Notes: generated by a model not told the origin, from the letters alone. A stretch of DNA of 5,955 nucleotides from Pseudomonadota bacterium (GCA_023428515.1 JAEYXI010000207.1:1-5955), one strand, 5' to 3'; positions 1 through 5,955 are shown, counted from the first letter of the stretch. Numbers and translations are program-made.

Positions 1-1756
1 GGACGCGGGCGTTGTATTCATCGAGCCAGTGCATCTCGTCGCGGGTGAGGAGACTGGTTCGCAGCATGCGCTTGTCGAACGGCGCGAGCGTAAGCGTCTC
101 GAAGCCATGCATCGGAATGTCGCCGTCGGGCAATTCCTCCGCCGGCGTGACGATGATAAGATTTTCCAGACGGATGCCATAACTGCCCGGCTTGTAGTAG
201 CCTGGCTCGTTGGAAAGGATCATCCCGGCAAGCAGCTTTTCGGTGCCCGTCTTGGCAAGCCGCTGTGGTCCTTCATGCACCGAAAGATACGAGCCGACGC
301 CGTGGCCGGTGCCATGCGCGTAGTCCAGGCCCGCCTTCCAGAGCGCCAACCTGGCCACCGCATCGATATCGGACCCGCGAGTGCCCGCCGGAAAGCGCAG
401 CATCGAGATCTGGACCATGCCTTTCAGCACCAGCGTGTAGCGCGTCCGCATCTCGTCGGTCGGCCGCCCGATCGGCACGGTGCGGGTGATGTCGGTGGTC
501 CCGTCCTGGTACTGCGCGCCGGAATCGAGGAGGAACAATTCGCCGTCCTTGAGGGGCAGATTGGTGGCCGTCGATACGCGATAATGCATGATCGCGCCGT
601 TGGGGCCGGCGCCTGCGATGGTGGCGAAGGAGACGTCGCGCAGCGGCATCTGCGTATCCTCGCCGGTGACGCGCCGCATCTCCTCGAGCCTGGTCACGAC
701 GGCGATCTCGTCCAACGTGTTCGGCTGTTGCGCATCCAGCCAGCAGAGTAGTTTTGCGACCGCCGCGCCGTCGCGACGGTGCGCGGCGCGCGAGCCGGCG
801 ATCTCGGCGCTGTTCTTGGTGGCGCGAGGGATGCGGGCGGGATCCTGGGCTTCGACGATCGTGCCACCGTTCTCTGTGACCAGAGCGCGCAGCCTGTCGG
901 CTGCCAGTGCAGGATCGAGCGCGATCCTCGCGCCGTTTTTTGCAAGAGAGACGATTTCGGCTTCCAGCGCGGAGGGAGCGCGCAGCTCGGCGAGTTGGGT
1001 CAGATAGGCTTCGGTCCGGATAGGCAGCTTGCGCTTGTCCATGAAGAGAAGCGGCGGCCCCTCCGCCGCAAGCACGGCGAAGCCGAGCGCCAGCGGAGTA
1101 TGCGGCACGTCGACGCCGCGTATGTTGAAGGTCCAGGCGAGCGAGGACGGATCGGTCAGCACCGCATGGGTTGCGCCTTCCTTGGCGATTGCCGCGGCGA
1201 GCCGCGAAAGCTTGTCCTTGGCGAGTTCCCCGGCGAATTCGATAGGATGAATCTCGACCGGCGCGAGGGGCGGCTTCGGCTGGTCGGTCCAGAGCTTGTC
1301 GATCGGATTTTCATCGACCGATACAAGCTCCGCGCCGGATTTTTTCGCAGCCTCCGTCAGCGCCTTGACCTCGCCGATCGTATGCAGCCACGGATCGAAG
1401 CCGATACGCGCGCCCTTGCCGAGATTGGCCTTGATCCATTTCGGCGGCGGATTGTCGACCAGGCTTTCGAAAGCGAATATTTCGGGGTCGGCTTGGTCGC
1501 GTACCTGAAGCGTGTAGCGGCCGTCGACGAAGATTACTGCGCGGCTGGCGAGCACGATGGCGACGCCGGCCGAGCCGGAGAATCCAGTCAGCCACTTCAG
1601 GCGTTCCGAGCGTGCCGGCACATATTCGCCCTGGTGCTCGTCGGCGCGAGGGATGATGAAACCGTCAAGGTCGTTGGCGGCGAGCCATTCGCGTAGCCGG
1701 GCCACGCGCTCGCGACCCAATGTCGGATCGTTCACCTCATCGAAACTCTGGAACAT
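1..1756 (-). CDS. pepP: Xaa-Pro aminopeptidase (aminopeptidase P, peptidase family M24), C-terminus beyond left edge
   Basis: This cytosolic metallopeptidase removes an N-terminal residue that precedes proline. An uninterrupted frame of 585 codons runs off the left edge without a stop; family proteins of this three-domain type are about 610 residues, so roughly 25 are missing. Two creatinase-like N-terminal domains occupy about residues 10-310 (RADEHQGEY at 37-45, TGFSGSAG at 57-64), followed by the pita-bread catalytic domain from about 315. All five expected metal ligands are visible: D411 (LLDSGAQY), D422 (TTDITRT), H485 (HGTGHGVG), E517 (SNEPGYY) and E531 (RLEN). H391 and H494 match the conserved substrate-site histidines. 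I chose the ATG at 1756 (MFQSFDEV) over the in-frame ATG at 1774 because GGAAAG lies 8 nt upstream and the known relatives begin MFQSF. It is divergent from the small gene at 1958. The assignment to the family is firm; the exact substrate preference is inferred. Confidence 0.95.
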   Translation of the reverse strand, partial: MFQSFDEVNDPTLGRERVARLREWLAANDLDGFIIPRADEHQGEYVPARSERLKWLTGFSGSAGVAIVLASRAVIFVDGRYTLQVRDQADPEIFAFESLVDNPPPKWIKANLGKGARIGFDPWLHTIGEVKALTEAAKKSGAELVSVDENPIDKLWTDQPKPPLAPVEIHPIEFAGELAKDKLSRLAAAIAKEGATHAVLTDPSSLAWTFNIRGVDVPHTPLALGFAVLAAEGPPLLFMDKRKLPIRTEAYLTQLAELRAPSALEAEIVSLAKNGARIALDPALAADRLRALVTENGGTIVEAQDPARIPRATKNSAEIAGSRAAHRRDGAAVAKLLCWLDAQQPNTLDEIAVVTRLEEMRRVTGEDTQMPLRDVSFATIAGAGPNGAIMHYRVSTATNLPLKDGELFLLDSGAQYQDGTTDITRTVPIGRPTDEMRTRYTLVLKGMVQISMLRFPAGTRGSDIDAVARLALWKAGLDYAHGTGHGVGSYLSVHEGPQRLAKTGTEKLLAGMILSNEPGYYKPGSYGIRLENLIIVTPAEELPDGDIPMHGFETLTLAPFDKRMLRTSLLTRDEMHWLDEYNARV

Positions 1757-1786
1757 CGCACCGGCTTTCCGCATCAAATTGGGCAG

Positions 1787-1815
1787 AACCTAACCGTCCG
1801 TCGATGTCGTTGCAA
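1787..1815 (-). promoter_or_regulatory. Candidate sigma70-type promoter for the aminopeptidase P gene
   Basis: Read on the minus strand, TTGCAA (1815-1810) and TAGGTT (1792-1787) are separated by exactly 17 nt. The matches to TTGACA and TATAAT are only 4/6 and 3/6. A transcript would start near 1780, about 25 nt ahead of the ATG at 1756 but only a few nt ahead of the ATG at 1774, which agrees with the chosen start. This is a weak consensus match and could be chance. Confidence 0.3.
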
Positions 1816-1822
1816 CGCGCCG

Positions 1823-1837
1823 CGCTTGGGCCAAGCG
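1823..1837. promoter_or_regulatory. Palindrome CGCTTGG-G-CCAAGCG, possible operator
   Basis: A perfect 7-bp inverted repeat with a single central base lies in the divergent intergenic region, 8 bp outside the candidate -35 box of the aminopeptidase gene and about 120 bp upstream of the small gene at 1958. A one-base centre is a poor RNA hairpin loop but fits a dimeric DNA-binding protein site. The regulator is unknown, and a chance palindrome in GC-rich DNA is a real alternative. Confidence 0.3.
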
Positions 1838-1944
1838 GGACGATTCATGCGCAAACGGATGGCAGACATGCAATGTCGGCGCTGTTCGACGGGCAGCAGA
1901 ATAACTATTTTCACGCCGTGGAGGAATTGCGATTTCGTTCCGAA

Positions 1945-1950
1945 AAGGAG
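1945..1950 (+). promoter_or_regulatory. Shine-Dalgarno AAGGAG that fixes a GTG start
   Basis: AAGGAG ends 7 nt before the GTG at 1958, an ideal spacing. It is the strongest ribosome binding site in the window. It argues that the small gene starts at this GTG rather than at any upstream codon in the longer open frame. Confidence 0.8.
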
Positions 1951-1957
1951 AACGACT

Positions 1958-2146
1958 GTGACTACCACCAGCAAGAGCGGATTTTTCCGCGGTGTCCTCG
2001 ATGCCCTCATTGAAGCACGTCAGCGCGAAGCCAGCCGTTATGTGAGCGGCGTGCTGCTCGCCCTTGACGACGAGACCCTTCGCGCTCACGGCTACAGCCG
2101 GGCCGAGTTGAGCAAGCGTTCGAATTCGGCTCGGTTCTATCTCTGA
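1958..2146 (+). CDS. DUF1127-like small protein, 62 aa, GTG start
   Basis: The product is a 62-residue soluble protein with no signal peptide or membrane span. Its core is a basic helix around ARQREASRYVSG (residues 20-31) followed by LLALDDETLRAHGYSRAEL (33-51). The latter resembles the L-x-x-L-D-D-x-x-L-x-x-x-G-x-x-R-x-E pattern of DUF1127 (YjiS-like) proteins, which are abundant in rhizobia. Some DUF1127 proteins have been linked to phosphate, carbon or RNA-related regulation, but I cannot assign a role here. The GTG start is set by AAGGAG 7 nt upstream. The gene is divergent from the aminopeptidase gene and converges on prmA with only 5 nt between stop codons. The 201-bp intergenic region upstream carries an AT-rich patch (about 1900-1911) that could hold a -10 element, but I see no good -35 partner. 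Confidence 0.75.
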   Translation: MTTTSKSGFFRGVLDALIEARQREASRYVSGVLLALDDETLRAHGYSRAELSKRSNSARFYL

Positions 2147-2151
2147 TATCC

Positions 2152-3024
2152 TCAGCGCTTCAGATGGATCGTTACCCATTCGCCGCGCGTCAGCGTGCGG
2201 ACGTGGCGAAGGTTTTGGCCGACATAGGCGGAGAGCACGGCATTGCGCTGGCGCTCGAGGATTCCTGACAGGATGAGCGAGCCGCCGAGCCTGACCGAGC
2301 GGGCCATTTCCGGCGCGAGCCGCATCAGCGGCCGCGCGAGGATGTTGGCAACGATGAGATCAAACGGTGCGCGTGCCTTGAAGATCGGGTCGGCGAAGCC
2401 CGGCGCCGTGCGTGTCTCCACATAAGCCGAGGCCCGGTTCAGCCTGACATTCTGCGCGGCGACCCGCGTCGCCACGGGGTCGATATCGGTCGCCAGAACC
2501 GGAATGCGCGCGAGTTTTGCAATCGCTATTGCCAATACCGCGCTGCCGGTGCCGAGGTCGAGCGCGTTCCTTGGATGTTCGCGCCGCACGACCATGTCGA
2601 TCATTTCGAGGCAGCCCGAGGTGGTGCCGTGATGGCCGGTGCCGAAGGCAAGCCCCGCCTCGATCTCGATCGGGAGGTCGCCGATGCGCCGCTTGTTACG
2701 GTCGTGCGAGCCGTGGACAAGGAAGCGCCCGGCCCGGACGGGCTGCAGCCCTTCGAGCGATTTGGCGACCCAGTCTATCTCTGGGAGAATCTCGCGGCCG
2801 ATCTTGGCGTCAATTCCTATGCCATCCATGATGGATCGCAGCCGATGTTCGATCCCGTCGACATCGTCGAGAGCGTAGAGCGAGATCTCCTTGATGCCGT
2901 TGGCCTCATCAAGGTCAAAGAGGGAGAGCGGCAGCCCGTCCTCCTCGAAAGCGGCCTCCAGCGCGAGGAAAAGCCGCTCGGCGCCGGCACTGTCCGTGGC
3001 GACGTGTAGGCGCGTTTGCGGCAT
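2152..3024 (-). CDS. prmA: Ribosomal protein L11 methyltransferase
   Basis: PrmA trimethylates lysine and N-terminal amino groups of ribosomal protein L11 using S-adenosylmethionine in the cytoplasm. The 290-residue protein has the usual length and layout: an N-terminal L11-recognition domain (about 1-95), a linker, and a class I Rossmann methyltransferase domain. Visible landmarks are EAGLAFGTGHHGTT (122-135), the SAM motif I ALDLGTGSAVLAIA (154-167), motif II LATDIDPVA (177-185) and the NPPY-equivalent DLIVANILARPL (222-233). Many PrmA proteins have GTHxTT where this one has GHHGTT; this form is, as I recall, normal in rhizobial proteins. The ATG lies 2 nt after the stop codon of the SCO gene, and GAAGG (3035-3031) lies 6 nt before it inside that gene's 3' end, so the two are probably translationally coupled. 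L11 methylation is dispensable in E. coli. Confidence 0.95.
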   Translation of the reverse strand: MPQTRLHVATDSAGAERLFLALEAAFEEDGLPLSLFDLDEANGIKEISLYALDDVDGIEHRLRSIMDGIGIDAKIGREILPEIDWVAKSLEGLQPVRAGRFLVHGSHDRNKRRIGDLPIEIEAGLAFGTGHHGTTSGCLEMIDMVVRREHPRNALDLGTGSAVLAIAIAKLARIPVLATDIDPVATRVAAQNVRLNRASAYVETRTAPGFADPIFKARAPFDLIVANILARPLMRLAPEMARSVRLGGSLILSGILERQRNAVLSAYVGQNLRHVRTLTRGEWVTIHLKR

Positions 3025-3026
3025 GG

Positions 3027-3605
3027 TCAGCCTTCGGCCGCGAGGCGCTTCAGCTTGGCGAGCGCGGTTTCGGGATTTTCCTCGTAGGCGATAGTGCCGA
3101 AGAAAGCGCCGTTGCTGTCCAACAGGATGACTGAGGCGGTGTGGTCCATCGTGTAGTCGCCGCCTTCGAGATCGACCTTGCGCCAGTAGATGCCGAAATC
3201 CTTGGCCATGGCATGGACCTTCTCCGGCTCGCCGGTAATGCCGGTGATGCGGTCGGAAACGTTGCTGACATAGGTGTTCATGATCTCGGCGGTGTCGCGC
3301 TCGGGATCGACGGATACAAAATAGGCACGCAGATCCTTGCCCTCGTCGCCGAGCTGCTTCAGCCAGCCGTCCAGCTCGAACAGCGTCGTCGGGCAGACTT
3401 CCGGGCAGTGGGTGAAGCCGAAGAACACTGCGCTTGGATGGCCGCGGAAGGCGGCTTCGGTGATCGGCGCGCCTTTCTGGTCGACGAGTGTGAAGGGAGC
3501 GCCATAGGCCTCGCCGCCGGCCGACCTGCGATACCAGTCGAAGGTCAGGAAGCCGACGCCGGCGGCCATCAGGACGAGAATGCCGACGAGAATGCTGCGC
3601 ATCAT
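3027..3605 (-). CDS. SCO1/SenC family copper chaperone, membrane-anchored thioredoxin-fold protein
   Basis: SCO proteins bind copper on the outer face of the cytoplasmic membrane and deliver it to, or reduce the thiols of, the CuA site of cytochrome c oxidase. The 192-residue product has an N-terminal membrane anchor (about 5-22), then a thioredoxin-like domain. The copper-binding set is complete: C67 and C71 in HCPEVCP, and H155 in MDHTAS. FVSVDPERDT (96-105) is also a family signature. Tandem ATG codons at 3605 and 3602 make the start uncertain by one residue, and no strong Shine-Dalgarno is visible. It sits 34 nt downstream of a small membrane protein gene and 2 nt upstream of prmA. No cytochrome oxidase genes are in the window, so its oxidase target is inferred from the family. 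Some bacterial SCO proteins act in redox protection instead. Confidence 0.93.
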   Translation of the reverse strand: MMRSILVGILVLMAAGVGFLTFDWYRRSAGGEAYGAPFTLVDQKGAPITEAAFRGHPSAVFFGFTHCPEVCPTTLFELDGWLKQLGDEGKDLRAYFVSVDPERDTAEIMNTYVSNVSDRITGITGEPEKVHAMAKDFGIYWRKVDLEGGDYTMDHTASVILLDSNGAFFGTIAYEENPETALAKLKRLAAEG

Positions 3606-3639
3606 GACTGGAGGTGTCCGGTTGTCCCTGTCTGCGACT

Positions 3640-3843
3640 TCAAAAGCACCAGGCGAGCCCAGCTTCGACAGTCGCCATGAAGATGCCGGCGCCCTTGTCG
3701 ATCCACGAAGCGAAGGCGAGCCCGGTGGCTGCAGCGAGCAGCGTGACGCCGAGGGCGATCTTCGCCATGGTCGCGACAGGCATATGCGAAAGCAGCTTCA
3801 TCGGCCTGATATAGCGTTTCACGAGGGTACGAAAAAGAGCCAT
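3640..3843 (-). CDS. Small single-span membrane protein of unknown function, 67 aa
   Basis: I do not recognise a characterised family. The product begins MALFRTLVKRYIRPMKLL, a strongly basic amphipathic N-terminus, followed by one hydrophobic span of about residues 26-47 (KIALGVTLLAAATGLAFASW) and a short tail ending GLAWCF. A positive N-terminus suggests the N-in orientation. I chose the ATG at 3843; an ATG at 3873 would add ten residues, and one at 3801 would leave 53. None has a clear Shine-Dalgarno, which lowers confidence. It runs in the same direction as the SCO gene 34 nt downstream and is divergent from creA, with 79 bp between the two starts. Its position suggests shared expression with the SCO protein, and possibly a role at the membrane, but this is inference. 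I vaguely recall similar proteins in related rhizobia; conservation would settle whether it is real. Confidence 0.6.
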   Translation of the reverse strand: MALFRTLVKRYIRPMKLLSHMPVATMAKIALGVTLLAAATGLAFASWIDKGAGIFMATVEAGLAWCF

Positions 3844-3911
3844 GATGCCGCGTGTCGGCGCCAAGCCTTGCAAGACGGCGGCTAAGCGCCCAAGTCAGAG
3901 CCGAACGGTTC

Positions 3912-3916
3912 AGGAG
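3912..3916 (+). promoter_or_regulatory. Shine-Dalgarno AGGAG that decides the creA start
   Basis: AGGAG ends 6 nt before the ATG at 3923. It favours this start over the ATG codons near 3842, which would add 27 residues in front of an otherwise perfect signal peptide and overlap the divergent small gene. Confidence 0.8.
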
Positions 3917-3922
3917 CTTTCG

Positions 3923-4411
3923 ATGCGGTACAAATCCCTTTCGGTGGTCGCAGCTATCGGGTTTGCGGCGGTGGTTCCGGCTGCTGCCCAGCAGGTTGGA
4001 GAGGTCGGCGTAGACTGGCTCGGCAACGACATCATCGTCGAGGCCGTGAAGGACCCGAAGGTCGAAGGCGTGACCTGCCACGTCTCCTATTTCGACCGCG
4101 GCGTCATCGACCGGCTGCAGAAGGGCAACTGGTTCGAAGATCCATCGGACACGGCGATCTCCTGCCAGCAGACCGGGCCGATCAAGATCGGCGACATAGA
4201 CCTGGGCGAAGGCGGCGAGGAAATCTTCAAGCAAGGCATCAGCCTGATCTGGAAGGAGCAGGTGGTGAACCGCATCTACGACAAAGCGAACGACACGCTG
4301 ATATACCTCGCGCATTCGCGCCAGGTGCAGGACGGGTCGGCCAAGATGTCGATGACGACCGTGCCGCTGTTCGGCCAGCAGGTGGTCTGGGAGAAGGGCA
4401 AGCCCGAGTAG
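3923..4411 (+). CDS. creA: CreA family periplasmic protein
   Basis: CreA is a widespread exported protein with no established biochemical function. It is named after the first gene of the E. coli creABCD cluster. The 162-residue product starts MRYKSLSVVAAIGFAAVVPA, a signal peptide with likely cleavage after the AAA at residues 20-22. The mature part carries the family landmarks: IIVEAVKDPKVEGVTCHVS (37-55), SDTAISCQQTGPI (75-87), SLIWKEQVVNRIYD (107-120) and TLIYLAHSRQVQDGS (125-139). Two cysteines, C52 and C81, could form a disulfide in the periplasm. The start is set by AGGAG 6 nt upstream and by the signal peptide. No creB, creC or creD is nearby, so the name reflects sequence family rather than membership in that two-component system. 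An acetyltransferase gene follows after 36 nt in the same direction. I see no convincing promoter in the 79-bp divergent gap upstream (3844-3922). Confidence 0.9.
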   Translation: MRYKSLSVVAAIGFAAVVPAAAQQVGEVGVDWLGNDIIVEAVKDPKVEGVTCHVSYFDRGVIDRLQKGNWFEDPSDTAISCQQTGPIKIGDIDLGEGGEEIFKQGISLIWKEQVVNRIYDKANDTLIYLAHSRQVQDGSAKMSMTTVPLFGQQVVWEKGKPE

Positions 4412-4417
4412 CTTGCC

Positions 4418-4434
4418 GGCGGGCGGCGGGCGGC
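4418..4434 (+). repeat. G-rich 7-bp tandem repeat (GGCGGGC x 2.4) between creA and the acetyltransferase
   Basis: GGCGGGC occurs at 4418-4424 and 4425-4431, followed by a partial GGC. The tract contains five G-runs of 2-3 separated by single cytosines. It is flanked by TGCCGG (4414-4419) and CCGGCA (4442-4447), which could pair and would place a stem directly against the ATG at 4448. No T-run follows, so it is not a standard intrinsic terminator. It could affect translation of the downstream gene or be slippage-derived noise. Confidence 0.45.
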
Positions 4435-4447
4435 GTAAAGCCCGGCA

Positions 4448-5083
4448 ATGGACAGACCCGAAGAGCTGCGTTTCAAGGATCCGGAGCCGCGCATCCACTC
4501 GACGGCTGAGCTGAAGGGCTGCCGCCTCGGGCGCTATGCGGCGATCGGCGAGCGCGTCATCCTGCGTGAGGTGACGGTCGGCGACTTCACCTATTTCGAG
4601 CGCAATGCCGAGGCGATCTACACCGAGATCGGCAAGTTCTGCTCGATCGCCGCGAACACCCGCATCAATGCGCTGGAGCATCCGATCGAGCGCATCACGC
4701 AGCACAAGGTCAGCTACCGTCCCAATGAATATTTCCGCTGGCTGGGCGTCGACGGCGACTTCAAGGCACGGCGGCAGGGGAAGCGCGTGCGCATCGGACA
4801 TGATGTGTGGATCGGCCACGGCGCGGTCGTGCTGCCCGGCGTGTCGATCGGCAACGGCGCGGTGATCGGCGCCAACGCGGTCGTCACCCGCGACGTCGAC
4901 GCCTATGAGATCATGGCTGGCGCACCGGCGAGGCGGCTCAGGCAGCGCTTCCCGCCTGAAATCTCCGAGCGCATCGAGGCGATGGCCTGGTGGGACTGGC
5001 CGGTGGCGAAGCTCGCCGACGCGATCCCCGACATGCAGGCGCTGTCCATCCAAGATTTCCTCGAGCGCTGGTCCGGCGATTGA
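4448..5083 (+). CDS. Hexapeptide-repeat (left-handed beta-helix) acetyltransferase, 'phosphonate metabolism' type
   Basis: The 211-residue product belongs to the trimeric xenobiotic/Vat-like acyltransferases, which move an acetyl group from acetyl-CoA to a small hydroxyl- or amine-bearing substrate. It resembles the family labelled as phosphonate metabolism hexapeptide transferase (DapH/DapD/GlmU-related). Early hexapeptide coils span about 14-70 (RIHSTAELKGCRLGRY, TEIGKFCSIAANTRIN). A loop carries H78 in LEHPIERITQH, at the position of the catalytic histidine in this superfamily. The main helix follows at 114-150 (VRIGHDVWIGHGAVVLPG onward), then AGAPARRLRQRF and the C-terminal WWDWP helix region. 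An in-frame TAA at 4436-4438 and the need for the N-terminal coils fix the ATG at 4448, although no Shine-Dalgarno is evident and a G-rich repeat lies just upstream. No phn genes are present here, so the phosphonate link and the substrate are unproven. Coexpression with creA is likely from the 36-nt gap. Confidence 0.9.
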   Translation: MDRPEELRFKDPEPRIHSTAELKGCRLGRYAAIGERVILREVTVGDFTYFERNAEAIYTEIGKFCSIAANTRINALEHPIERITQHKVSYRPNEYFRWLGVDGDFKARRQGKRVRIGHDVWIGHGAVVLPGVSIGNGAVIGANAVVTRDVDAYEIMAGAPARRLRQRFPPEISERIEAMAWWDWPVAKLADAIPDMQALSIQDFLERWSGD

Positions 5084-5084
5084 T

Positions 5085-5945
5085 CTAGCCCTTCATGAAG
5101 TCCTGGAACGCCTGGCCGTAGTCCGGATGCCAGCGCGACAGGGCAGGGCGGTTCTCGATGACGTCGCCTATCGCCCACGCCATGCGGCGCTCATCGGTGC
5201 GGCGCTCGGTCTCGTTGTCGGGGCAGAGGATGTAGAAGTCGCCGCGACCGAGCGATTCCAGCATGAACTCGACCACCTGCTCGCCCGTCCACGCGCCCGG
5301 CGCCTTCTCCGTCGTGCCCCCGCTCATGCCGGTAAAGGTGAAGCCGGGGATCAGGAGATGCGCAGAGATATTCGCGCCCGGCTCGTTGCGCAGCGCGTGT
5401 GCCAGTCCTTCGGTATAGGTCTTCAGCGCGGATTTGGAGGCGTTGTAGGCAAGGTTGCCGGGCGGCGTGGTGATGCCCTGCTTGGAGCCGGTGTTGACGA
5501 TGATGGCCGGCTTGTCCTGCTTGAGCATGCGTTCGGCGAAGGCCTGCACGCCGTGCACGACGCCCCAGAAATTGATGTCGATCAATTTTTTCCAGGCGTC
5601 GAGGTTTTCCCAGGGCTTGCCGGGATTGTTGCCGACGCCGGCATTGTTCATCAGGAACGACACTTCGCCGAATTTTTCAAAAGCCTTGTCTGCCAGCGCT
5701 TTGAGGTCTTCGGGTTTGGCGACGTCGCAGGCGACGGCCAGTACCTTGTCGGCGCTGCCGGCAGCCTCGCCGACGGATTTCGCAGCCTCATCGAGCGCCG
5801 CGCCGGCACGATCGGCGATCACGACGTTCATGCCCGATGCCGCGAGACGTTTCGCAGCCGCGAGGCCTATGCCGCCCGCGCCTCCGGTGATGACGGCCGT
5901 GCGGCCGGCGGCGATGGCGGGGATTACGGTTGTGTCGGCGGTCAT
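5085..5945 (-). CDS. Short-chain dehydrogenase/reductase (classical SDR family)
   Basis: The 286-residue protein is a cytosolic NAD(P)-dependent oxidoreductase of unknown substrate. The Rossmann nucleotide-binding motif TGGAGGIG is at 20-27, NNAG at 100-103, and the catalytic tetrad is N125 (IDIN), S154 (NTGSKQG), Y167 and K171 (YNASK). D45 at the end of the second strand (VVIADR) suggests a preference for NAD(H) over NADP(H); this is an inference from family rules. The C-terminal part (about 235-286, with ERRTDERRMAW and WHPDYGQAF) is longer than in minimal 250-residue SDRs and may shape the substrate pocket. The start at 5945 leaves an ordinary N-terminus ahead of the first strand; a purine stretch GAGAAAAG sits 2-9 nt upstream at the window edge, so the ribosome site and promoter cannot be judged. 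It converges on the acetyltransferase gene with 1 nt between stop codons. Confidence 0.93.
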   Translation of the reverse strand: MTADTTVIPAIAAGRTAVITGGAGGIGLAAAKRLAASGMNVVIADRAGAALDEAAKSVGEAAGSADKVLAVACDVAKPEDLKALADKAFEKFGEVSFLMNNAGVGNNPGKPWENLDAWKKLIDINFWGVVHGVQAFAERMLKQDKPAIIVNTGSKQGITTPPGNLAYNASKSALKTYTEGLAHALRNEPGANISAHLLIPGFTFTGMSGGTTEKAPGAWTGEQVVEFMLESLGRGDFYILCPDNETERRTDERRMAWAIGDVIENRPALSRWHPDYGQAFQDFMKG

Positions 5946-5955
5946 GTCTTTTCTC

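Noticed and set aside
29..1696. Long plus-strand frames (29-751, 588-1007 and 779-1696) inside the aminopeptidase gene
   Set aside because: They are antisense shadows of a gene whose catalytic residues are all intact. Their products show no domain and have skewed arginine-rich composition.
1790..2179. A 129-codon minus-strand frame covering the intergenic region and the small DUF1127-like gene
   Set aside because: It would overlap both the end of prmA and the 5' side of the aminopeptidase promoter. It has no family resemblance, while the opposite strand has a strong ribosome site and a family-like protein.
2575..3680. Plus-strand frames 2575-3009 and 3141-3680 antisense to prmA and the SCO gene
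   Set aside because: Both coding strands are secure from motifs, and the antisense products carry no recognisable features.
3867..3874. Palindrome CTTGCAAG in the gap between the small membrane gene and creA
   Set aside because: An 8-bp palindrome without flanking symmetry or nearby promoter boxes is too likely by chance.
3842..3922. A 27-residue N-terminal extension of CreA
   Set aside because: It would bury the signal peptide and overlap the divergent small gene's start, and the ATG at 3923 has AGGAG at good spacing.
3602..5053. A 483-codon open frame on the minus strand antisense to creA and the acetyltransferase
   Set aside because: It is rich in R, H, D and A with no recognisable domain and covers two well-supported genes on the other strand. 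Long antisense frames are expected in GC-rich DNA.
1..5955. A defence, mobile or biosynthetic system
   Set aside because: No integrase, transposase, nuclease, toxin-antitoxin pair, CRISPR repeat or clustered biosynthetic enzymes were found on either strand; the genes are conserved housekeeping or generic types.

Overview
The window is GC-rich, tightly packed bacterial chromosome. Protein style (PrmA with an FGTGHHGTT motif, aminopeptidase P opening MFQSF, a DUF1127-like micro-protein) points to an alphaproteobacterium of the order Hyphomicrobiales (Rhizobiales), probably close to Mesorhizobium/Phyllobacteriaceae. That placement rests on remembered family resemblance, not on a search. I see no mobile element, tRNA, rRNA, CRISPR array or phage gene, and no base-composition break suggesting transfer.

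Layout, left to right. (1) Positions 1-1756, minus strand: a Xaa-Pro aminopeptidase (pepP-type, peptidase family M24), C-terminus cut by the left edge. (2) Positions 1757-1957: a 201-bp divergent intergenic region with a candidate pepP promoter and a 7+7 palindrome. (3) Positions 1958-2146, plus strand: a 62-residue DUF1127-like protein starting at GTG behind a strong Shine-Dalgarno. (4) Positions 2152-3843, minus strand: a three-gene block transcribed leftward as a 67-residue single-span membrane protein, then a SCO1/SenC copper chaperone, then ribosomal protein L11 methyltransferase (prmA). The gaps are 34 and 2 nt. (5) Positions 3923-5083, plus strand: CreA-family periplasmic protein followed after 36 nt by a left-handed beta-helix acetyltransferase of the 'phosphonate metabolism' hexapeptide type. 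(6) Positions 5085-5945, minus strand: a short-chain dehydrogenase/reductase.

These are mostly housekeeping or conserved functions: peptide turnover, copper delivery to cytochrome oxidase, ribosomal protein methylation, and small-molecule acetylation or oxidoreduction. Two tail-to-tail junctions (2146/2152 and 5083/5085) leave only 5 and 1 nt, with no visible terminators. No gene-free stretch exceeds about 200 bp. I found no convincing undescribed multi-gene system. The items most worth a second look are the small membrane protein ahead of the SCO gene, the DUF1127-like micro-gene with its shared control region, and the G-rich tandem repeat in front of the acetyltransferase.
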